Positions 16,275-24,829 of a stretch of 64,000 bases of DNA are shown one piece after another. A program made the position numbers and the translations under genes. Location: positions 1-64,000 of the forward strand of contig JACQVR010000115.1 in NCBI GenBank assembly GCA_016209705.1, written 5' to 3'. Each line of letters begins with the position of its first letter. Within the stretch, counting starts at the first letter, position 1. The notes beneath the pieces were generated by a model. It had not been told where the DNA came from. It made no database searches and was given only the letters and a program-made list of their open reading frames with translations. The stretch comes from Planctomycetota bacterium (lineage in GTDB: Bacteria; Planctomycetota; MHYJ01; JACPRB01).

Positions 16275-17802
16275 GAGGTCGCTTCCCTTCTCGCGGGAGC
16301 ATGCCCGCAATCCTGATACGCATGGAAAACTCGCGCTTGTAGCCCGGCGGGTCGGAGTTCTGGTGGATCCCTTCGGAGGCGACCTCATGGAACACGGACG
16401 TCATCTTCTGAAGCTCCGTGATGTAGGACGTCATCGCCTTGTCGTCCTTCGCTTTGCCCCACAACCGCAGCAGGCCGTTCTCTTCCGCCTCGACCTTCGT
16501 AAGGAAGATTTCCCGGGGGTCCAATTTGGACCTCAGCGCGTCAAACAGGTCGATCCAGGCGTACCGCTCCTCCATCCACTGGTTGGCCGTTTGGAGTCGA
16601 AGCTGCGTCTTGCCGACCCGCTCCGCGGAAGGCTCCAGGGCCCGAAGCTGCGCCCGCAAGGTTCCCAGCTCCGATCGGCGAGCGGCGAGCGCCCATTGAG
16701 AAGCCGCCACCAAGACGAGCAGCGCCGCCGCGCCCAAGGCCGCGAAGACGTGAAGCCGCGTCGGACGAAACGCCCGCCGCACGACCGGCGGATTCAGAAG
16801 GTCGGGAAGATGAGCGCGCGCCTTGAGCAACCCCACGCAGACCCCCGCGGGAGCCGCCGCCTCGGGGCTGAAGTTCGCCTCCGGCCGGCACGTCACCGCG
16901 CCGTTGAGCGTCAACGGCTCAACCTCCCGGGACAGCCGAGCCTTCAATCCCGACACCACGCGCTCGGTCGACTCGCCATGACCGGCGACGAGCACGCGCC
17001 GCACCTCGTCGGCTTCCCGCGCCCGATGGGCCGTCAGGGCGCGATCGATTTCAACGGCCAGCTCCTCCAGACCCGCTCCTCTCAAAGCGGCATGCCGGCT
17101 CAGGCTCATTTCGCCGCCGCGCGCGATGACGAGTTCCGCGCCGTCCTCTTCCGGAACCACCACCAGCACGCTCCCTTCGGGATGATCGCGAGGAACGAGC
17201 TGGAGCAGTCCGAACGAACTGATCACGGCTCCGGTGACGCGGCATCCCGCTTCCTCCAAGGGAGCGATCAAGTCTTCCAGCGCCTCTTTCGGAACGGCCA
17301 CTGCCGTGATGCGCGTTTTGCCCTCGGGTCCGGCCGACACGCCGTACGACGTGCGAACCCGCTCAAGAGGCAAGGGGAGCTCCTTTTCGAGCTGGAATTG
17401 AACCATGCGGTGGAGTTCTTCCGGAGAGCCGGACGGAAGCAGGAACGTGCGCAAGATCGCCAAGGAACGCGGAATGACCACAACGCACGACCTGAAATCG
17501 GCGCCCGCCCGGGAAATCGCCTCGCGCAGCGCCCGCGCCCGGCCGGCCGGCTCGCGGGAGGCGAAATCTTCGGGGAGCGGCTCGGCCGCGCACATCGTCA
17601 GCTCGACCCCCGCTCCGGAGGAGCGCCCGCTGGCCATTCCGAGGGTTCGAGAGCCTACGAAAACCGCGTTCACGGATCTCTTGGACTTCCCGAACGAAGC
17701 CGCGCTCGACAGAATCTGAAATCGCATGACCGAAACCATTCGCGCCCAGCGCGCCCTCGTTCTATTTCGCCCTTTCTCTTCTTGTATCACGAGATCGTTC
17801 AA
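16261..17802 (-). CDS. gspL: GspL/PilM-PilN-like T2SS platform protein
   Basis: A 513-residue protein that joins a cytoplasmic actin-like PilM/GspL domain (~30-340; FLLPSGSPEELHRMVQFQLEKELPLP is typical, as is DRALTAHR) to a membrane helix (~362-382) and a PilN-like periplasmic domain with a coiled coil and WMEERYAWIDLFDALRSKL. It recruits the GspE ATPase to the membrane. The TTG start at 17802 overlaps the gspK stop (TTGA) and follows GGAGGAG at good distance; ATG 17727 is an alternative and gives an N-terminus closer to PilM length. Confidence 0.8.
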   Translation of the reverse strand: MNDLVIQEEKGRNRTRARWARMVSVMRFQILSSAASFGKSKRSVNAVFVGSRTLGMASGRSSGAGVELTMCAAEPLPEDFASREPAGRARALREAISRAGADFRSCVVVIPRSLAILRTFLLPSGSPEELHRMVQFQLEKELPLPLERVRTSYGVSAGPEGKTRITAVAVPKEALEDLIAPLEEAGCRVTGAVISSFGLLQLVPRDHPEGSVLVVVPEEDGAELVIARGGEMSLSRHAALRGAGLEELAVEIDRALTAHRAREADEVRRVLVAGHGESTERVVSGLKARLSREVEPLTLNGAVTCRPEANFSPEAAAPAGVCVGLLKARAHLPDLLNPPVVRRAFRPTRLHVFAALGAAALLVLVAASQWALAARRSELGTLRAQLRALEPSAERVGKTQLRLQTANQWMEERYAWIDLFDALRSKLDPREIFLTKVEAEENGLLRLWGKAKDDKAMTSYITELQKMTSVFHEVASEGIHQNSDPPGYKREFSMRIRIAGMLPREGKRPRARK

Positions 17803-19259
17803 GGTTCGGGCTCCTCCACCACGTACGGCATCCCGAGCCGGCTGACATCCCGCACATATACGAATCGCGGCCTGTCCCCGCCACGGTCGTACACCGCCAC
17901 GATGCGCCTCATCGGACGCGCCGGCGGCGGCGCCTTCGCGGCGTCGCGGGCCAGCGTCGTCAGCGCACCGGGAGCGCGCTCCGAAGCGGGTCCGACCCGA
18001 CCCACCGCATCAAACCGGAATTGGTACGCGCGCGCGGTGATCCCGGCCGCGATCGCTTGAATCTTGGCGGAGGGAAGCACGTCCGCCAGCCAGCCTAATG
18101 TAGACAAATCAACCCCCGGCCGGGTTCGGTATTCGACGATCTTGGCCACGTCCTGCTCGTCCAGTCCCGGCAGCGCCTGGAGGATCTTCCGCCCGGCCGT
18201 ATTGATGTTCAGCAAGCCTTGAGTCACGGGTTCATCGCGCGTCGTGATCCGGTCCACGATGCGCTTCCAGCGATCCGGAGGAAGGCCGACCAGCGGCATT
18301 TCCGGCGATGCCAAGAGATGCGCCACGGTGGGATAATTGCCGCCGAACATGGCCCGCTGCGTCACGATCCGCTGGATCTCCTCCGGCGCCAGGACATCGC
18401 CCAACGCCCCCCGAAGCTGCTCCGGGGTGGCGGTATTGACGTTCACCCGCGGCGAACCGTCCTGCGCGACGTTGCGGTCGTAGGAATAGACGGTCACGTA
18501 GGCGATCAGGCCGAAGTCCAGCGTGCTGTCCGCGTTGTCGTCCGGCGGAGAGCGCGTTCCGTCCCTTTCGCCGGCATCCAGCACCCCGTTTTGATTCAAA
18601 TCCTCGCCGTACAGGATTTCCGGCGTCATCCCCTTGACCAGAAGAAGTTCCTCCACCGTTTCGAACGGCGCGTTCTTGCTTCGATAACCCGGCGACAGGC
18701 CCTGGTAGTAGGAACTCTCCGCCCCCGAGCCCGTGACCTGGTCATCCGGATCGCGCCAGTCGATGATGGAATCGGCGACCTCCTCCGTCATGCGGGGCAG
18801 CCTGAGGAGCACCTCGCGGGGAGCGACATTGATGTTGATTTTCGCGCTCTCGTCCGCCAGGCCGAAGCGCATGCGCCCGTCGTCGTCGAGCGTGGCGTGG
18901 ATCATCGAGTAGACCCCCGCGCCCAGCTCGATTTCGTACCATTCGGCGGGATTGTCGTACCACGCGCTGGCGGGACCGGCCACGGGTGACACTTCCTGCT
19001 CCAGCGTCGCCGCCGCCTTCTCGATGGCGCTCCACGCGAGGTGCCGCGCCTGCTTCTCCTTGGCGAATCCGTCGGCCAAGCTGTACTCCACGCGCATCTC
19101 CGCCAGAAACGCGTACATGAGCGTCGTCAGCACGGCGCTCAGGAAGAGGACGATGATCAGCGCGATGCCCCGGTCGCGGCGGGCGGCGGATCGACCAAGA
19201 CCGGTCGAGGGCTCGTCTTGAGGGCCCTTCGTTATCGCAAATCGGCCGTCGGAGTTCAT
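17799..19259 (-). CDS. gspK: T2SS minor pseudopilin GspK
   Basis: A 486-residue minor pseudopilin found at the pseudopilus tip with GspI and GspJ. The N-terminal type IV pilin-like helix is RGIALIIVLFLSAVLTTLMYAF, where the residue at +5 is not Glu, as is normal for GspK. The rest shows the helical SAM-like repeats with INVNTA-type motifs (KININVAPREVLLRLP, VNVNTATPEQLRG, LNINTAGRKILQALPG). A Ca-binding-like NQNGVLDAGERDG loop is inserted. The ATG overlaps the gspJ stop (ATGA). Confidence 0.9.
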   Translation of the reverse strand: MNSDGRFAITKGPQDEPSTGLGRSAARRDRGIALIIVLFLSAVLTTLMYAFLAEMRVEYSLADGFAKEKQARHLAWSAIEKAAATLEQEVSPVAGPASAWYDNPAEWYEIELGAGVYSMIHATLDDDGRMRFGLADESAKININVAPREVLLRLPRMTEEVADSIIDWRDPDDQVTGSGAESSYYQGLSPGYRSKNAPFETVEELLLVKGMTPEILYGEDLNQNGVLDAGERDGTRSPPDDNADSTLDFGLIAYVTVYSYDRNVAQDGSPRVNVNTATPEQLRGALGDVLAPEEIQRIVTQRAMFGGNYPTVAHLLASPEMPLVGLPPDRWKRIVDRITTRDEPVTQGLLNINTAGRKILQALPGLDEQDVAKIVEYRTRPGVDLSTLGWLADVLPSAKIQAIAAGITARAYQFRFDAVGRVGPASERAPGALTTLARDAAKAPPPARPMRRIVAVYDRGGDRPRFVYVRDVSRLGMPYVVEEPEP

Positions 19260-20098
19260 GGCTCCCTCGGGGAGGTGGTCGCCGCGACGGGAAGCCAGAG
19301 GCGGGTCGAGAAATTTTCGATCTCCTCCTGATCGCGCCACACGCTGCGCACTTGAACGGTGACCTCGACCGCCTTGGGCAGCGTCTGGCTCACCGTGGAA
19401 TCCCACGAGTCCTGCCACGCGGAGCCGTCGTAGTACCGAATCCGAAGGCCCGAGACTTCGGGGGCGATCTCCTCCACTTCCTCTCGACCCCCTCCCAAGC
19501 CCGCCGAGTCGGCGATCCGCCTCGCGCGGGCGCGCACCAGTCCGGATTCCGGAGTCGCCGGATCCGCGTCGACCTTGTAGGCGACCCGGGTCATGTCGCA
19601 TTCGCCCGGCGCGGTGGGGTGATGGTTGAACGCGATGAACTCCAGCGTGTCCGCCATGGCGTCCTGGCTTCCTCCCCGCATCCCCTTGAAGCCGGTGTCG
19701 TAGGGCGTCGTCAACCCGTACGCCCCGCGGAGATCGGCTTCGAGGACCCGCAGCGCGGCCCGCGCCGCCTGATCCCGCCGGGCCGCGTACTCTCCTCGAG
19801 CGGCCAATCCGCGGCCGGATTCGAAGAGCGCATAGCTGGCGGCGACGACGACCAGGAAGATGACCAAGGCGACGAGCACTTCCAGGAGCGTGAATCCCGA
19901 ACGGCTGGGAGCCGTTTCGGCGGCGCGCGTTCGTCCGCGATCCGGCGGGCGGACGAACGCGAAATCCGCCGGCCCAGCACTATCTATTCCCGGTCGCTTC
20001 GTGTCTTGGTGTCTTGGTGGTGAATAACGTCTCGGAAGTACGCAATAACCGGAAGAGCCAGAAGAGTCCGAAGAACGGGCGGAGCGAGCGTCATTCAT
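19256..20098 (-). CDS. gspJ: T2SS minor pseudopilin GspJ with long leader
   Basis: A 280-residue GspJ-type pseudopilin. The prepilin motif SRSGFTLLEVLVALVIFLVV (cleavage after Gly, Glu at +5) lies about 68 residues in, far beyond the usual 5-10 residue leader. The extra leader is partly encoded by a repeat at 19998-20023 (YSPPRHQDTK). The C-terminal part is a beta domain ending in NFSTRLWLPVA. The start overlaps gspI by 8 bases. The real start may lie after the repeat, but no ATG with a ribosome site is visible there. Confidence 0.85.
   Translation of the reverse strand: MNDARSARSSDSSGSSGYCVLPRRYSPPRHQDTKRPGIDSAGPADFAFVRPPDRGRTRAAETAPSRSGFTLLEVLVALVIFLVVVAASYALFESGRGLAARGEYAARRDQAARAALRVLEADLRGAYGLTTPYDTGFKGMRGGSQDAMADTLEFIAFNHHPTAPGECDMTRVAYKVDADPATPESGLVRARARRIADSAGLGGGREEVEEIAPEVSGLRIRYYDGSAWQDSWDSTVSQTLPKAVEVTVQVRSVWRDQEEIENFSTRLWLPVAATTSPREP
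19998..20023. repeat. Repeat CGTGTCTTGGTGTCTTGGTGG inside gspJ leader
   Basis: Tandem TGTCTTGG units lie within the gspJ reading frame ahead of the prepilin peptidase site. Translated on the minus strand they give SPPRHQDTK. It is one of several short-unit repeats in the window. Confidence 0.6.
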
Positions 20099-20690
20099 CG
20101 GCCGGCCTTTCGCGCATCAGGCGGTCCAGCACGTACGTGCGGCGCTCCCCCCGCTCCTCCCACGCGACCGTCAACGTCACATGCGTCAGCCCGGGTGGTG
20201 AGGCCGCCTGCGTGGTCATTTCCCAGGAGATGTCCGGATGCGGGGGGCCGAAGTTCCCGCCCGCATCGGAGCCCAACGCGAGTTCGCCGGTTTCGAGCTC
20301 GGCCATCTTGCTCTCCGCGAGCAACACGGCCACGGTCGCCTTCTGGGCGCGCACGGACGCGCGGCCGCCCGTCAAGAATCCCTGAGCCACGACCATCAGC
20401 GCGGTCGTGACGATGACGAGGGCGACGAGCACTTCGATCAGCGTGAATCCGGAGCGGCTGGGAGCTTGGAGCTTGGAGCGGGATTGAAATGCGCCCGCAG
20501 CGCCGTCCTCCTCCACTGCAATGCGGAAGCTGAAGCCGCGTCGAGGCCGCCGAAACCTCCCGTTCGACGAAGGTCTTGGACCTCTTTCGGCTGTTTCTTC
20601 GCGTCTTCGCGTCTTCGCGTTAATAAGGAATGATGGAACCGGCTCTGAGCGTTGGCTCCCGACATCGCCTCGACTCCAGGACGTTGGCAT
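20091..20690 (-). CDS. gspI: T2SS minor pseudopilin GspI with long leader
   Basis: GspI-type pseudopilin. The prepilin motif RSGFTLIEVLVALVIVTTAL begins about 80 residues into this 199-residue frame and is followed by a compact beta domain (SKMAELETGE, LTVAWEERGERRTYVLD). The leader includes a repeat at 20595-20624 (INAKTRRREE). A GTG at 20516 would give a 141-residue protein without the repeat; neither start has a clear Shine-Dalgarno. GspI forms the pseudopilus tip with GspJ and GspK. Confidence 0.85.
   Translation of the reverse strand: MPTSWSRGDVGSQRSEPVPSFLINAKTRRREETAERGPRPSSNGRFRRPRRGFSFRIAVEEDGAAGAFQSRSKLQAPSRSGFTLIEVLVALVIVTTALMVVAQGFLTGGRASVRAQKATVAVLLAESKMAELETGELALGSDAGGNFGPPHPDISWEMTTQAASPPGLTHVTLTVAWEERGERRTYVLDRLMRERPADE
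20595..20624. repeat. Repeat CTTCGCGTCTTCGCGTCTTC inside gspI leader
   Basis: Three tandem TCTTCGCG units lie in the gspI frame upstream of the prepilin motif. Translated on the minus strand they read NAKTRRRE. Confidence 0.6.
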
Positions 20691-20709
20691 CTCGAGAATA
20701 AACCGGGCA

Positions 20710-21327
20710 TCATGGCCGCTCCTCGTCTTCGAGGCGAACCCGGCCGTTCGTGCCCTCGACCTTCAACGTGACGCGCCTTCCCCTTTCGTTCGCCAGGACG
20801 ATCGTCGCCTCCGTCGCCGTTCCGTCGGCCGCGAATTCCACGTAAAATTCCCCCGATCGTTCCGGGTCTTCCGCGGCGCCATCCAGGGACTCGAACGCCA
20901 CCCCCTCGGGCAGCGAAACCGGCCGCCCCCAGTCCCCCGGCATCGGGCGAAACCACGCCGGCTCGTTCAAGGGGTCGGGCTCGTACGCCAGATAGTAGGA
21001 AGGCCGCAGTGCCTCCGAGTCCCCCTGCCGGAGCGAAACTCGAAACCTGCGGCCCGTCAAGGCGGCTTCCGTCCGCGCCTTGTTCAGGATCGCCATGAGC
21101 TCCTGCGCCGCCTTCGACGTCCTCAAGGACGGCACGAAGTCGCTGAACCGGGGAGCGATCACGCCCGCGATGACCACCAAGGCCAGCATGACGACCACGA
21201 CTTCGGTGAGCGTGAATCCGGCCTCCGCCTTCGCCGAGGCTTCGGCGGACCCGCCGTAGCTGCGACTCTTGAGTCGCAGCGAAGGAGGGCGCCCGCGGGT
21301 CGGGTTACGGCTTGCGGATGTCGTCAT
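20710..21327 (-). CDS. gspH: T2SS minor pseudopilin GspH with long leader
   Basis: A 205-residue GspH-type pseudopilin. The prepilin motif AEAGFTLTEVVVVMLALVVI (Glu at +5) is followed by FVPSLRTSKAAQELMAILNKARTEA, the usual GspH helix, and a beta domain (RFRVSLRQGD, EFYVEFAADGTA). ATG 21327 overlaps the gspG stop by 23 bases. The ~37-residue leader is encoded by a hairpin (21260-21279) and a GCTTCGGCGGA repeat (21224-21249), so it also contains inserted sequence. Confidence 0.85.
   Translation of the reverse strand: MTTSASRNPTRGRPPSLRLKSRSYGGSAEASAKAEAGFTLTEVVVVMLALVVIAGVIAPRFSDFVPSLRTSKAAQELMAILNKARTEAALTGRRFRVSLRQGDSEALRPSYYLAYEPDPLNEPAWFRPMPGDWGRPVSLPEGVAFESLDGAAEDPERSGEFYVEFAADGTATEATIVLANERGRRVTLKVEGTNGRVRLEDEERP
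21224..21249. repeat. Repeat CCTTCGCCGAGGCTTCGGCGGA in gspH leader
   Basis: The minus-strand translation GGSAEASAKAE lies just before the GspH cleavage site. The element matches the inverse of an intergenic sequence at 49728-49751 at 20 of 24 bases, so it is a dispersed repeat and not simply gspH coding sequence. Confidence 0.5.
21260..21279. repeat. Perfect hairpin in gspH leader
   Basis: CTGCGACTC-TT-GAGTCGCAG forms a 9-bp perfect stem within the gspH leader, next to the repeat at 21224-21249. Confidence 0.6.
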
Positions 21328-21730
21328 CCGTGCCGTCCTGCCCGTCGGGTCCGACGGACCAGAGGTCGTATCCATCGGGATCCAGCTCGCCCGGACAGCG
21401 ATATTTGTACTCGAACCCCCACGGATCCAGGGGGAGACCCGTCCCGTCCAGGTATTTTTTCCAGCTCTTGGGCTCGGGAGGAGCGCTGGGTCTCTCGAGC
21501 AGCGCCAGGAGACCCTGCTGTTCGGTCGGCAACCGGCCGTTGTCGGTCTCGTACATCGCCAGCGCATTCTGGAACGACTTGATCTGCGCTTTGGCGGCGC
21601 CGACGCGCGCTTCCTCGCTGCGTCCCAGAAGGCGCGGCGCCACGATGGCGGCCAGCAAGCCGATGATGACGACCACGAGCAAGAGCTCGATGAGCGTGAA
21701 CCCCTCTTGACGTTCGCGTTTCGTTCGCAT
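21305..21730 (-). CDS. gspG: T2SS major pseudopilin GspG
   Basis: A 141-residue major pseudopilin that polymerises into the T2SS piston. The short leader MRTKRERQEG precedes FTLIELLLVVVIIGLLAAIV, a perfect prepilin peptidase site. The C-terminal domain has the family's calcium-loop region (PLDPWGFEYKYRCPG, DLWSVGPDGQDGTDDDI). In contrast with gspH, I and J its leader is normal and repeat-free. Confidence 0.96.
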   Translation of the reverse strand: MRTKRERQEGFTLIELLLVVVIIGLLAAIVAPRLLGRSEEARVGAAKAQIKSFQNALAMYETDNGRLPTEQQGLLALLERPSAPPEPKSWKKYLDGTGLPLDPWGFEYKYRCPGELDPDGYDLWSVGPDGQDGTDDDIRKP

Positions 21731-21754
21731 GATTCAATCCCTTAAATCCGACCT

Positions 21755-21783
21755 CGCGACTCACGACTCATGACTCGCGACTT
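21755..21783. repeat. Tandem GACTCACGACTCATGACT units
   Basis: Four imperfect GACTC-N4 units fill the gap between the gspG start (21730) and the gspF stop (21785-21787). Confidence 0.6.
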
Positions 21784-21784
21784 C

Positions 21785-23002
21785 TTACTTTCCCACCATG
21801 GACGACAGCGTAAACACCGGCAACAGCATCGAAATGACGACGAACCCGACGATGGCCGCCATGACGAGCAGCAGCGCGGGTTCGAAGAGCGACAAGAACA
21901 CCTTCATGGAGCGGTCCACCTGCACGTCGTACGAGTCGGCCAAGTTGACGAGCACGGCGTCCAGATTTCCCGATTCCTCGCCGATCGCGATCATGTCCAC
22001 CGTCATCGCGGGGAAACCGCGCGAGTGGCGCAGAATCTCGCCCAGCCCGCGCCCTTTCTTGACGCCCGCGGCCGCTTCGTCGATGTCGCGCATGAGCATG
22101 ACGTTGCCCATCGCCTCCTTCGCGATCTGGAGGCCGTGGAGGATGGGCACGCCGCTCTTCAGCAACGTTCCCAGCGTCCGCGTGAATCGGGCGATGGCGT
22201 TCTTGCGGGCGATGTCCCCGAAGAGGGGAAGGGCCAGCTTGCAGCGATCGATCGTCAGCCGGCCCGTCAGCGTCTCGCGAACCCAGGACCAGGACGCCAT
22301 CGCCAGAACCACCGCCGCGACGGGTACCATCCAGTAGTCGCGGAAGAAATAGCTCACCGCCATGACCACCTGGGTGGGCCACGGCAGGCTCGATCCGAGC
22401 TTGTCGAAAATCCCGCTGAAGCGGGGGATGAAGAACATCATGAGAAAGACAATGGCCCCGCTGCCGATGACGATGAGCAGGATCGGATAGGCCAGCGCCG
22501 CGCCGATGCGGCTGCGCAGGTCCGCGTCCTTTTCGACGAACGCCGCCAGGCGGTGCAGGACCTCCTCCAGGAAGCCGCCCGTTTCCCCCGCCCGGACCAT
22601 GCTGGTGTGCAGCAGCGGAAAAAGTTTCGGAAACTTCGCCATGGCTTCGTGCAGCGGCTTCCCCGCGGAGACGTCCTTGCGCAGCTCCTCGAGATGCTCC
22701 GCCAGCGCGGTCTTCGAGCTCTGCCCCGCCAGCGTGGCGAGGGCGCGGTCGATCGCGACGCCCGCCTTCAGCAGATCGCCGAGCTGCTGGAAGAAGGTCC
22801 CCACGTCCTCCGCCTTGATCCGCCGCCGGGAGCGGCGCGACGCGCGGGGGGCGGCGGAGCTTGCGCCCCGTTCCGCGATTTCGAGCGGAAAGACGCCCAG
22901 ACGGCCCAGCGCGTCCAGCGCCGATCTCTGGCTTTCCGCCTGGAGCGTTCCCGCGACGGTGGAGCCGTCGTCCTTCTTTGCTTTGTAGGTGAAAAGGGGC
23001 AT
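21785..23002 (-). CDS. gspF: T2SS inner-membrane platform protein GspF
   Basis: A 405-residue polytopic platform protein. It opens with PLFTYKAKKDDGSTVAGTL, typical of GspF/PilC, and has two homologous GspF domains (about 65-185 and 265-390) with FFQQLGDLLKAGV and FTRTLGTLLKSGVPI. Three membrane helices include the pair around 165-240 and the last at ~375-400. It couples the GspE ATPase to pseudopilus growth. The gap to gspE consists of a repeat. Confidence 0.95.
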   Translation of the reverse strand: MPLFTYKAKKDDGSTVAGTLQAESQRSALDALGRLGVFPLEIAERGASSAAPRASRRSRRRIKAEDVGTFFQQLGDLLKAGVAIDRALATLAGQSSKTALAEHLEELRKDVSAGKPLHEAMAKFPKLFPLLHTSMVRAGETGGFLEEVLHRLAAFVEKDADLRSRIGAALAYPILLIVIGSGAIVFLMMFFIPRFSGIFDKLGSSLPWPTQVVMAVSYFFRDYWMVPVAAVVLAMASWSWVRETLTGRLTIDRCKLALPLFGDIARKNAIARFTRTLGTLLKSGVPILHGLQIAKEAMGNVMLMRDIDEAAAGVKKGRGLGEILRHSRGFPAMTVDMIAIGEESGNLDAVLVNLADSYDVQVDRSMKVFLSLFEPALLLVMAAIVGFVVISMLLPVFTLSSMVGK

Positions 23003-23008
23003 TTCTTA

Positions 23009-23080
23009 GCTGATCGCTCGTAGCTGGTATCTTGTAGCGTGATGTGATTCCTTTCAGCTACGAGCTACCGGCTACGAGCT
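23009..23080. repeat. AGCTACGAGCTA-type inverted repeat
   Basis: GATCGCTCGTAGCTGGTATCT on one side and CAGCTACGAGCTACCGGCTA on the other form an imperfect inverted repeat built of GAGCTAC/GGCTAC units. It fills the gap between gspF and gspE. Confidence 0.6.
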
Positions 23081-24761
23081 AGAATTTGTCCGCTTTCGTG
23101 ATCCGGACCACTTCCTCCGGCGTCGTAATGCCCGCGCGCACGCGGTCCCACCCGTCGTCGCGCAGCGTCCGCATTCCGCGCTCCACGCAGGCCTTCTTGA
23201 CCGCGTTCGATCCCGTGCGCTTCAGGACCAGATCGCGGACGGAATCGTCGAGCACCGCGAGCTCGAAGACCCCGACTCTCCCGCGATATCCGGTGCCGCG
23301 ACACTCCGCGCATCCCCGCCCGCGCCAGAAGGTACGGATGTCCTCGGGAAGCGCGCCGGCTTCGAACTCCGCCTCCTTGGGGCGCATCTCTTCCTTGCAG
23401 TGGGAACACACCCGCCGCACGAGGCGTTGCGCCACCAGGCCTTCGATGGTCGAGACGACCAGGAACGGCTCCACGCCCATGTCGATGAGCCGCGTCAGGG
23501 CGCTGGGCGCGTCGTTCGTGTGCAACGTCGAGAAAACCAGATGGCCCGTCAGCGCGCTTTGGATGGCGATCTCGGCCGTCTCGAGGTCCCGGATCTCGCC
23601 CACCATGATGATGTCCGGGTCATGGCGCAAGATCGCGCGCAGTCCGCCGGCGAACGTCAAGCCGGTCTTCGTATTCACCTGGATCTGCTTGATGCCCGGG
23701 AGCTGGTATTCGACCGGGTCCTCGATGGTGATGATCTTGTCTTCGAGCGAATTGATCTTCTGGAGCGCCGCGTAGAGCGTCGTGGTCTTTCCGCTGCCGG
23801 TCGGCCCCGTCACCAGGAGGATCCCGTGCGGCTGCGTGATGAGCCGCTTGAATTGCTCCAGGACCTGCGGCGGCATGCCGAGGTCCTCCATCGTCAACTG
23901 GATGTTCCGGCGATCGAGCAGGCGAAGGCAGACGCCCTCGCCCCACACGTTGGGGATGATCGAGACGCGGACGTCGATCTCGGCGCCGTGCGTCTTGATC
24001 AGGATGCGCCCGTCCTGAGGAAGGCGTTTCTCGGCGATGTTCAGGCCGGACATGATCTTCACGCGCGAAATGATCGCGGGCGTGAACCGGCCCAACTGGG
24101 CCGGAACGGGCACCTGATGGAGGACGCCGTCGATCCGATAGCGGATTCTCAGGCCCTCCTCCATGGGCTCGATGTGGATGTCGCTGGCGCGCTCGCGGAC
24201 CGCTTCCGTGAAAAGCTGGTTGACGAACTTGATGAGCGACGCATCCTCCGCCAGCGCGAGCGCCTCCCCGTCCTCATGGCGGCTCTCCTGGAGCACGGTG
24301 AGCTCCTCGCGGGCGGCCTCGACCATGCGGTTGACTTCATCCGCGGCCATGCCGTAGTACTTCTTGATCAGCCGCTCGATGTCGGCCGGCCTGGCGAGCA
24401 CGGGTTCCACATCGCACCGGACGAGCAGGCGCAGTTCGTCCAGCACGTCCAGATCCAACGGATCCGACAGCGCGACGCGCAACGTCCCGTTGCGGCGGTC
24501 CAGCGGCAGGACCTTCTTCTGAAAAACGGTCTTGACCGCCACCTGTTCGAGGATGGCGGGGTCGATGTCCAGCCCGGTCAGGTCGACGGTGGGGATCCGG
24601 AGCTGCTCGGACAGGGCTTGCAGGACATGTTCTTCGCGGATGTGTCCCAGCCGGCGCAGGGCGTCGCCGATCCGCTCCCCCTTCTCGCGAAGACGGAGCG
24701 CCTCTTCGACCTGGGCGTCAGTGGCGACGCCGTTCTTCACGAGGATCTGTCCCAACTTCAT
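23079..24761 (-). CDS. gspE: T2SS ATPase GspE
   Basis: A 560-residue hexameric secretion ATPase. It has an N-terminal MshEN-type domain (MKLGQILVKNG, then RIGDALRRLGHI), an NTE linker, and a RecA-like domain with Walker A TGPTGSGKTTTLY, the Asp box ITIEDPVEYQ, Walker B GEIRDLETAEIA and a His box. A C-terminal Cys4 zinc site (CSHCKEE ... CAECRGTGY) is present. ATG 24761 was chosen as it begins the conserved N-terminus; the 24 upstream codons run across a hairpin. Confidence 0.96.
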   Translation of the reverse strand: MKLGQILVKNGVATDAQVEEALRLREKGERIGDALRRLGHIREEHVLQALSEQLRIPTVDLTGLDIDPAILEQVAVKTVFQKKVLPLDRRNGTLRVALSDPLDLDVLDELRLLVRCDVEPVLARPADIERLIKKYYGMAADEVNRMVEAAREELTVLQESRHEDGEALALAEDASLIKFVNQLFTEAVRERASDIHIEPMEEGLRIRYRIDGVLHQVPVPAQLGRFTPAIISRVKIMSGLNIAEKRLPQDGRILIKTHGAEIDVRVSIIPNVWGEGVCLRLLDRRNIQLTMEDLGMPPQVLEQFKRLITQPHGILLVTGPTGSGKTTTLYAALQKINSLEDKIITIEDPVEYQLPGIKQIQVNTKTGLTFAGGLRAILRHDPDIIMVGEIRDLETAEIAIQSALTGHLVFSTLHTNDAPSALTRLIDMGVEPFLVVSTIEGLVAQRLVRRVCSHCKEEMRPKEAEFEAGALPEDIRTFWRGRGCAECRGTGYRGRVGVFELAVLDDSVRDLVLKRTGSNAVKKACVERGMRTLRDDGWDRVRAGITTPEEVVRITKADKF

Positions 24762-24777
24762 GGATGGCAGCCGAACG

Positions 24778-24799
24778 CCGGGGAGGTTCCCCTCCCCGG
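24778..24799 (-). promoter_or_regulatory. GNRA-capped hairpin ahead of gspE
   Basis: On the minus-strand RNA CCGGGGAGG, loop GGAA and CCTCCCCGG make a perfect 9-bp stem with a GNRA tetraloop, 16 bases before the gspE ATG and between it and the Spy-like gene. No U-tract follows, so it is not a classic terminator. It may be an mRNA processing or stability element. Confidence 0.5.
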
Positions 24800-24829
24800 C
24801 TCGGCTTCCTGAAAATTCGCCGGAACCCG

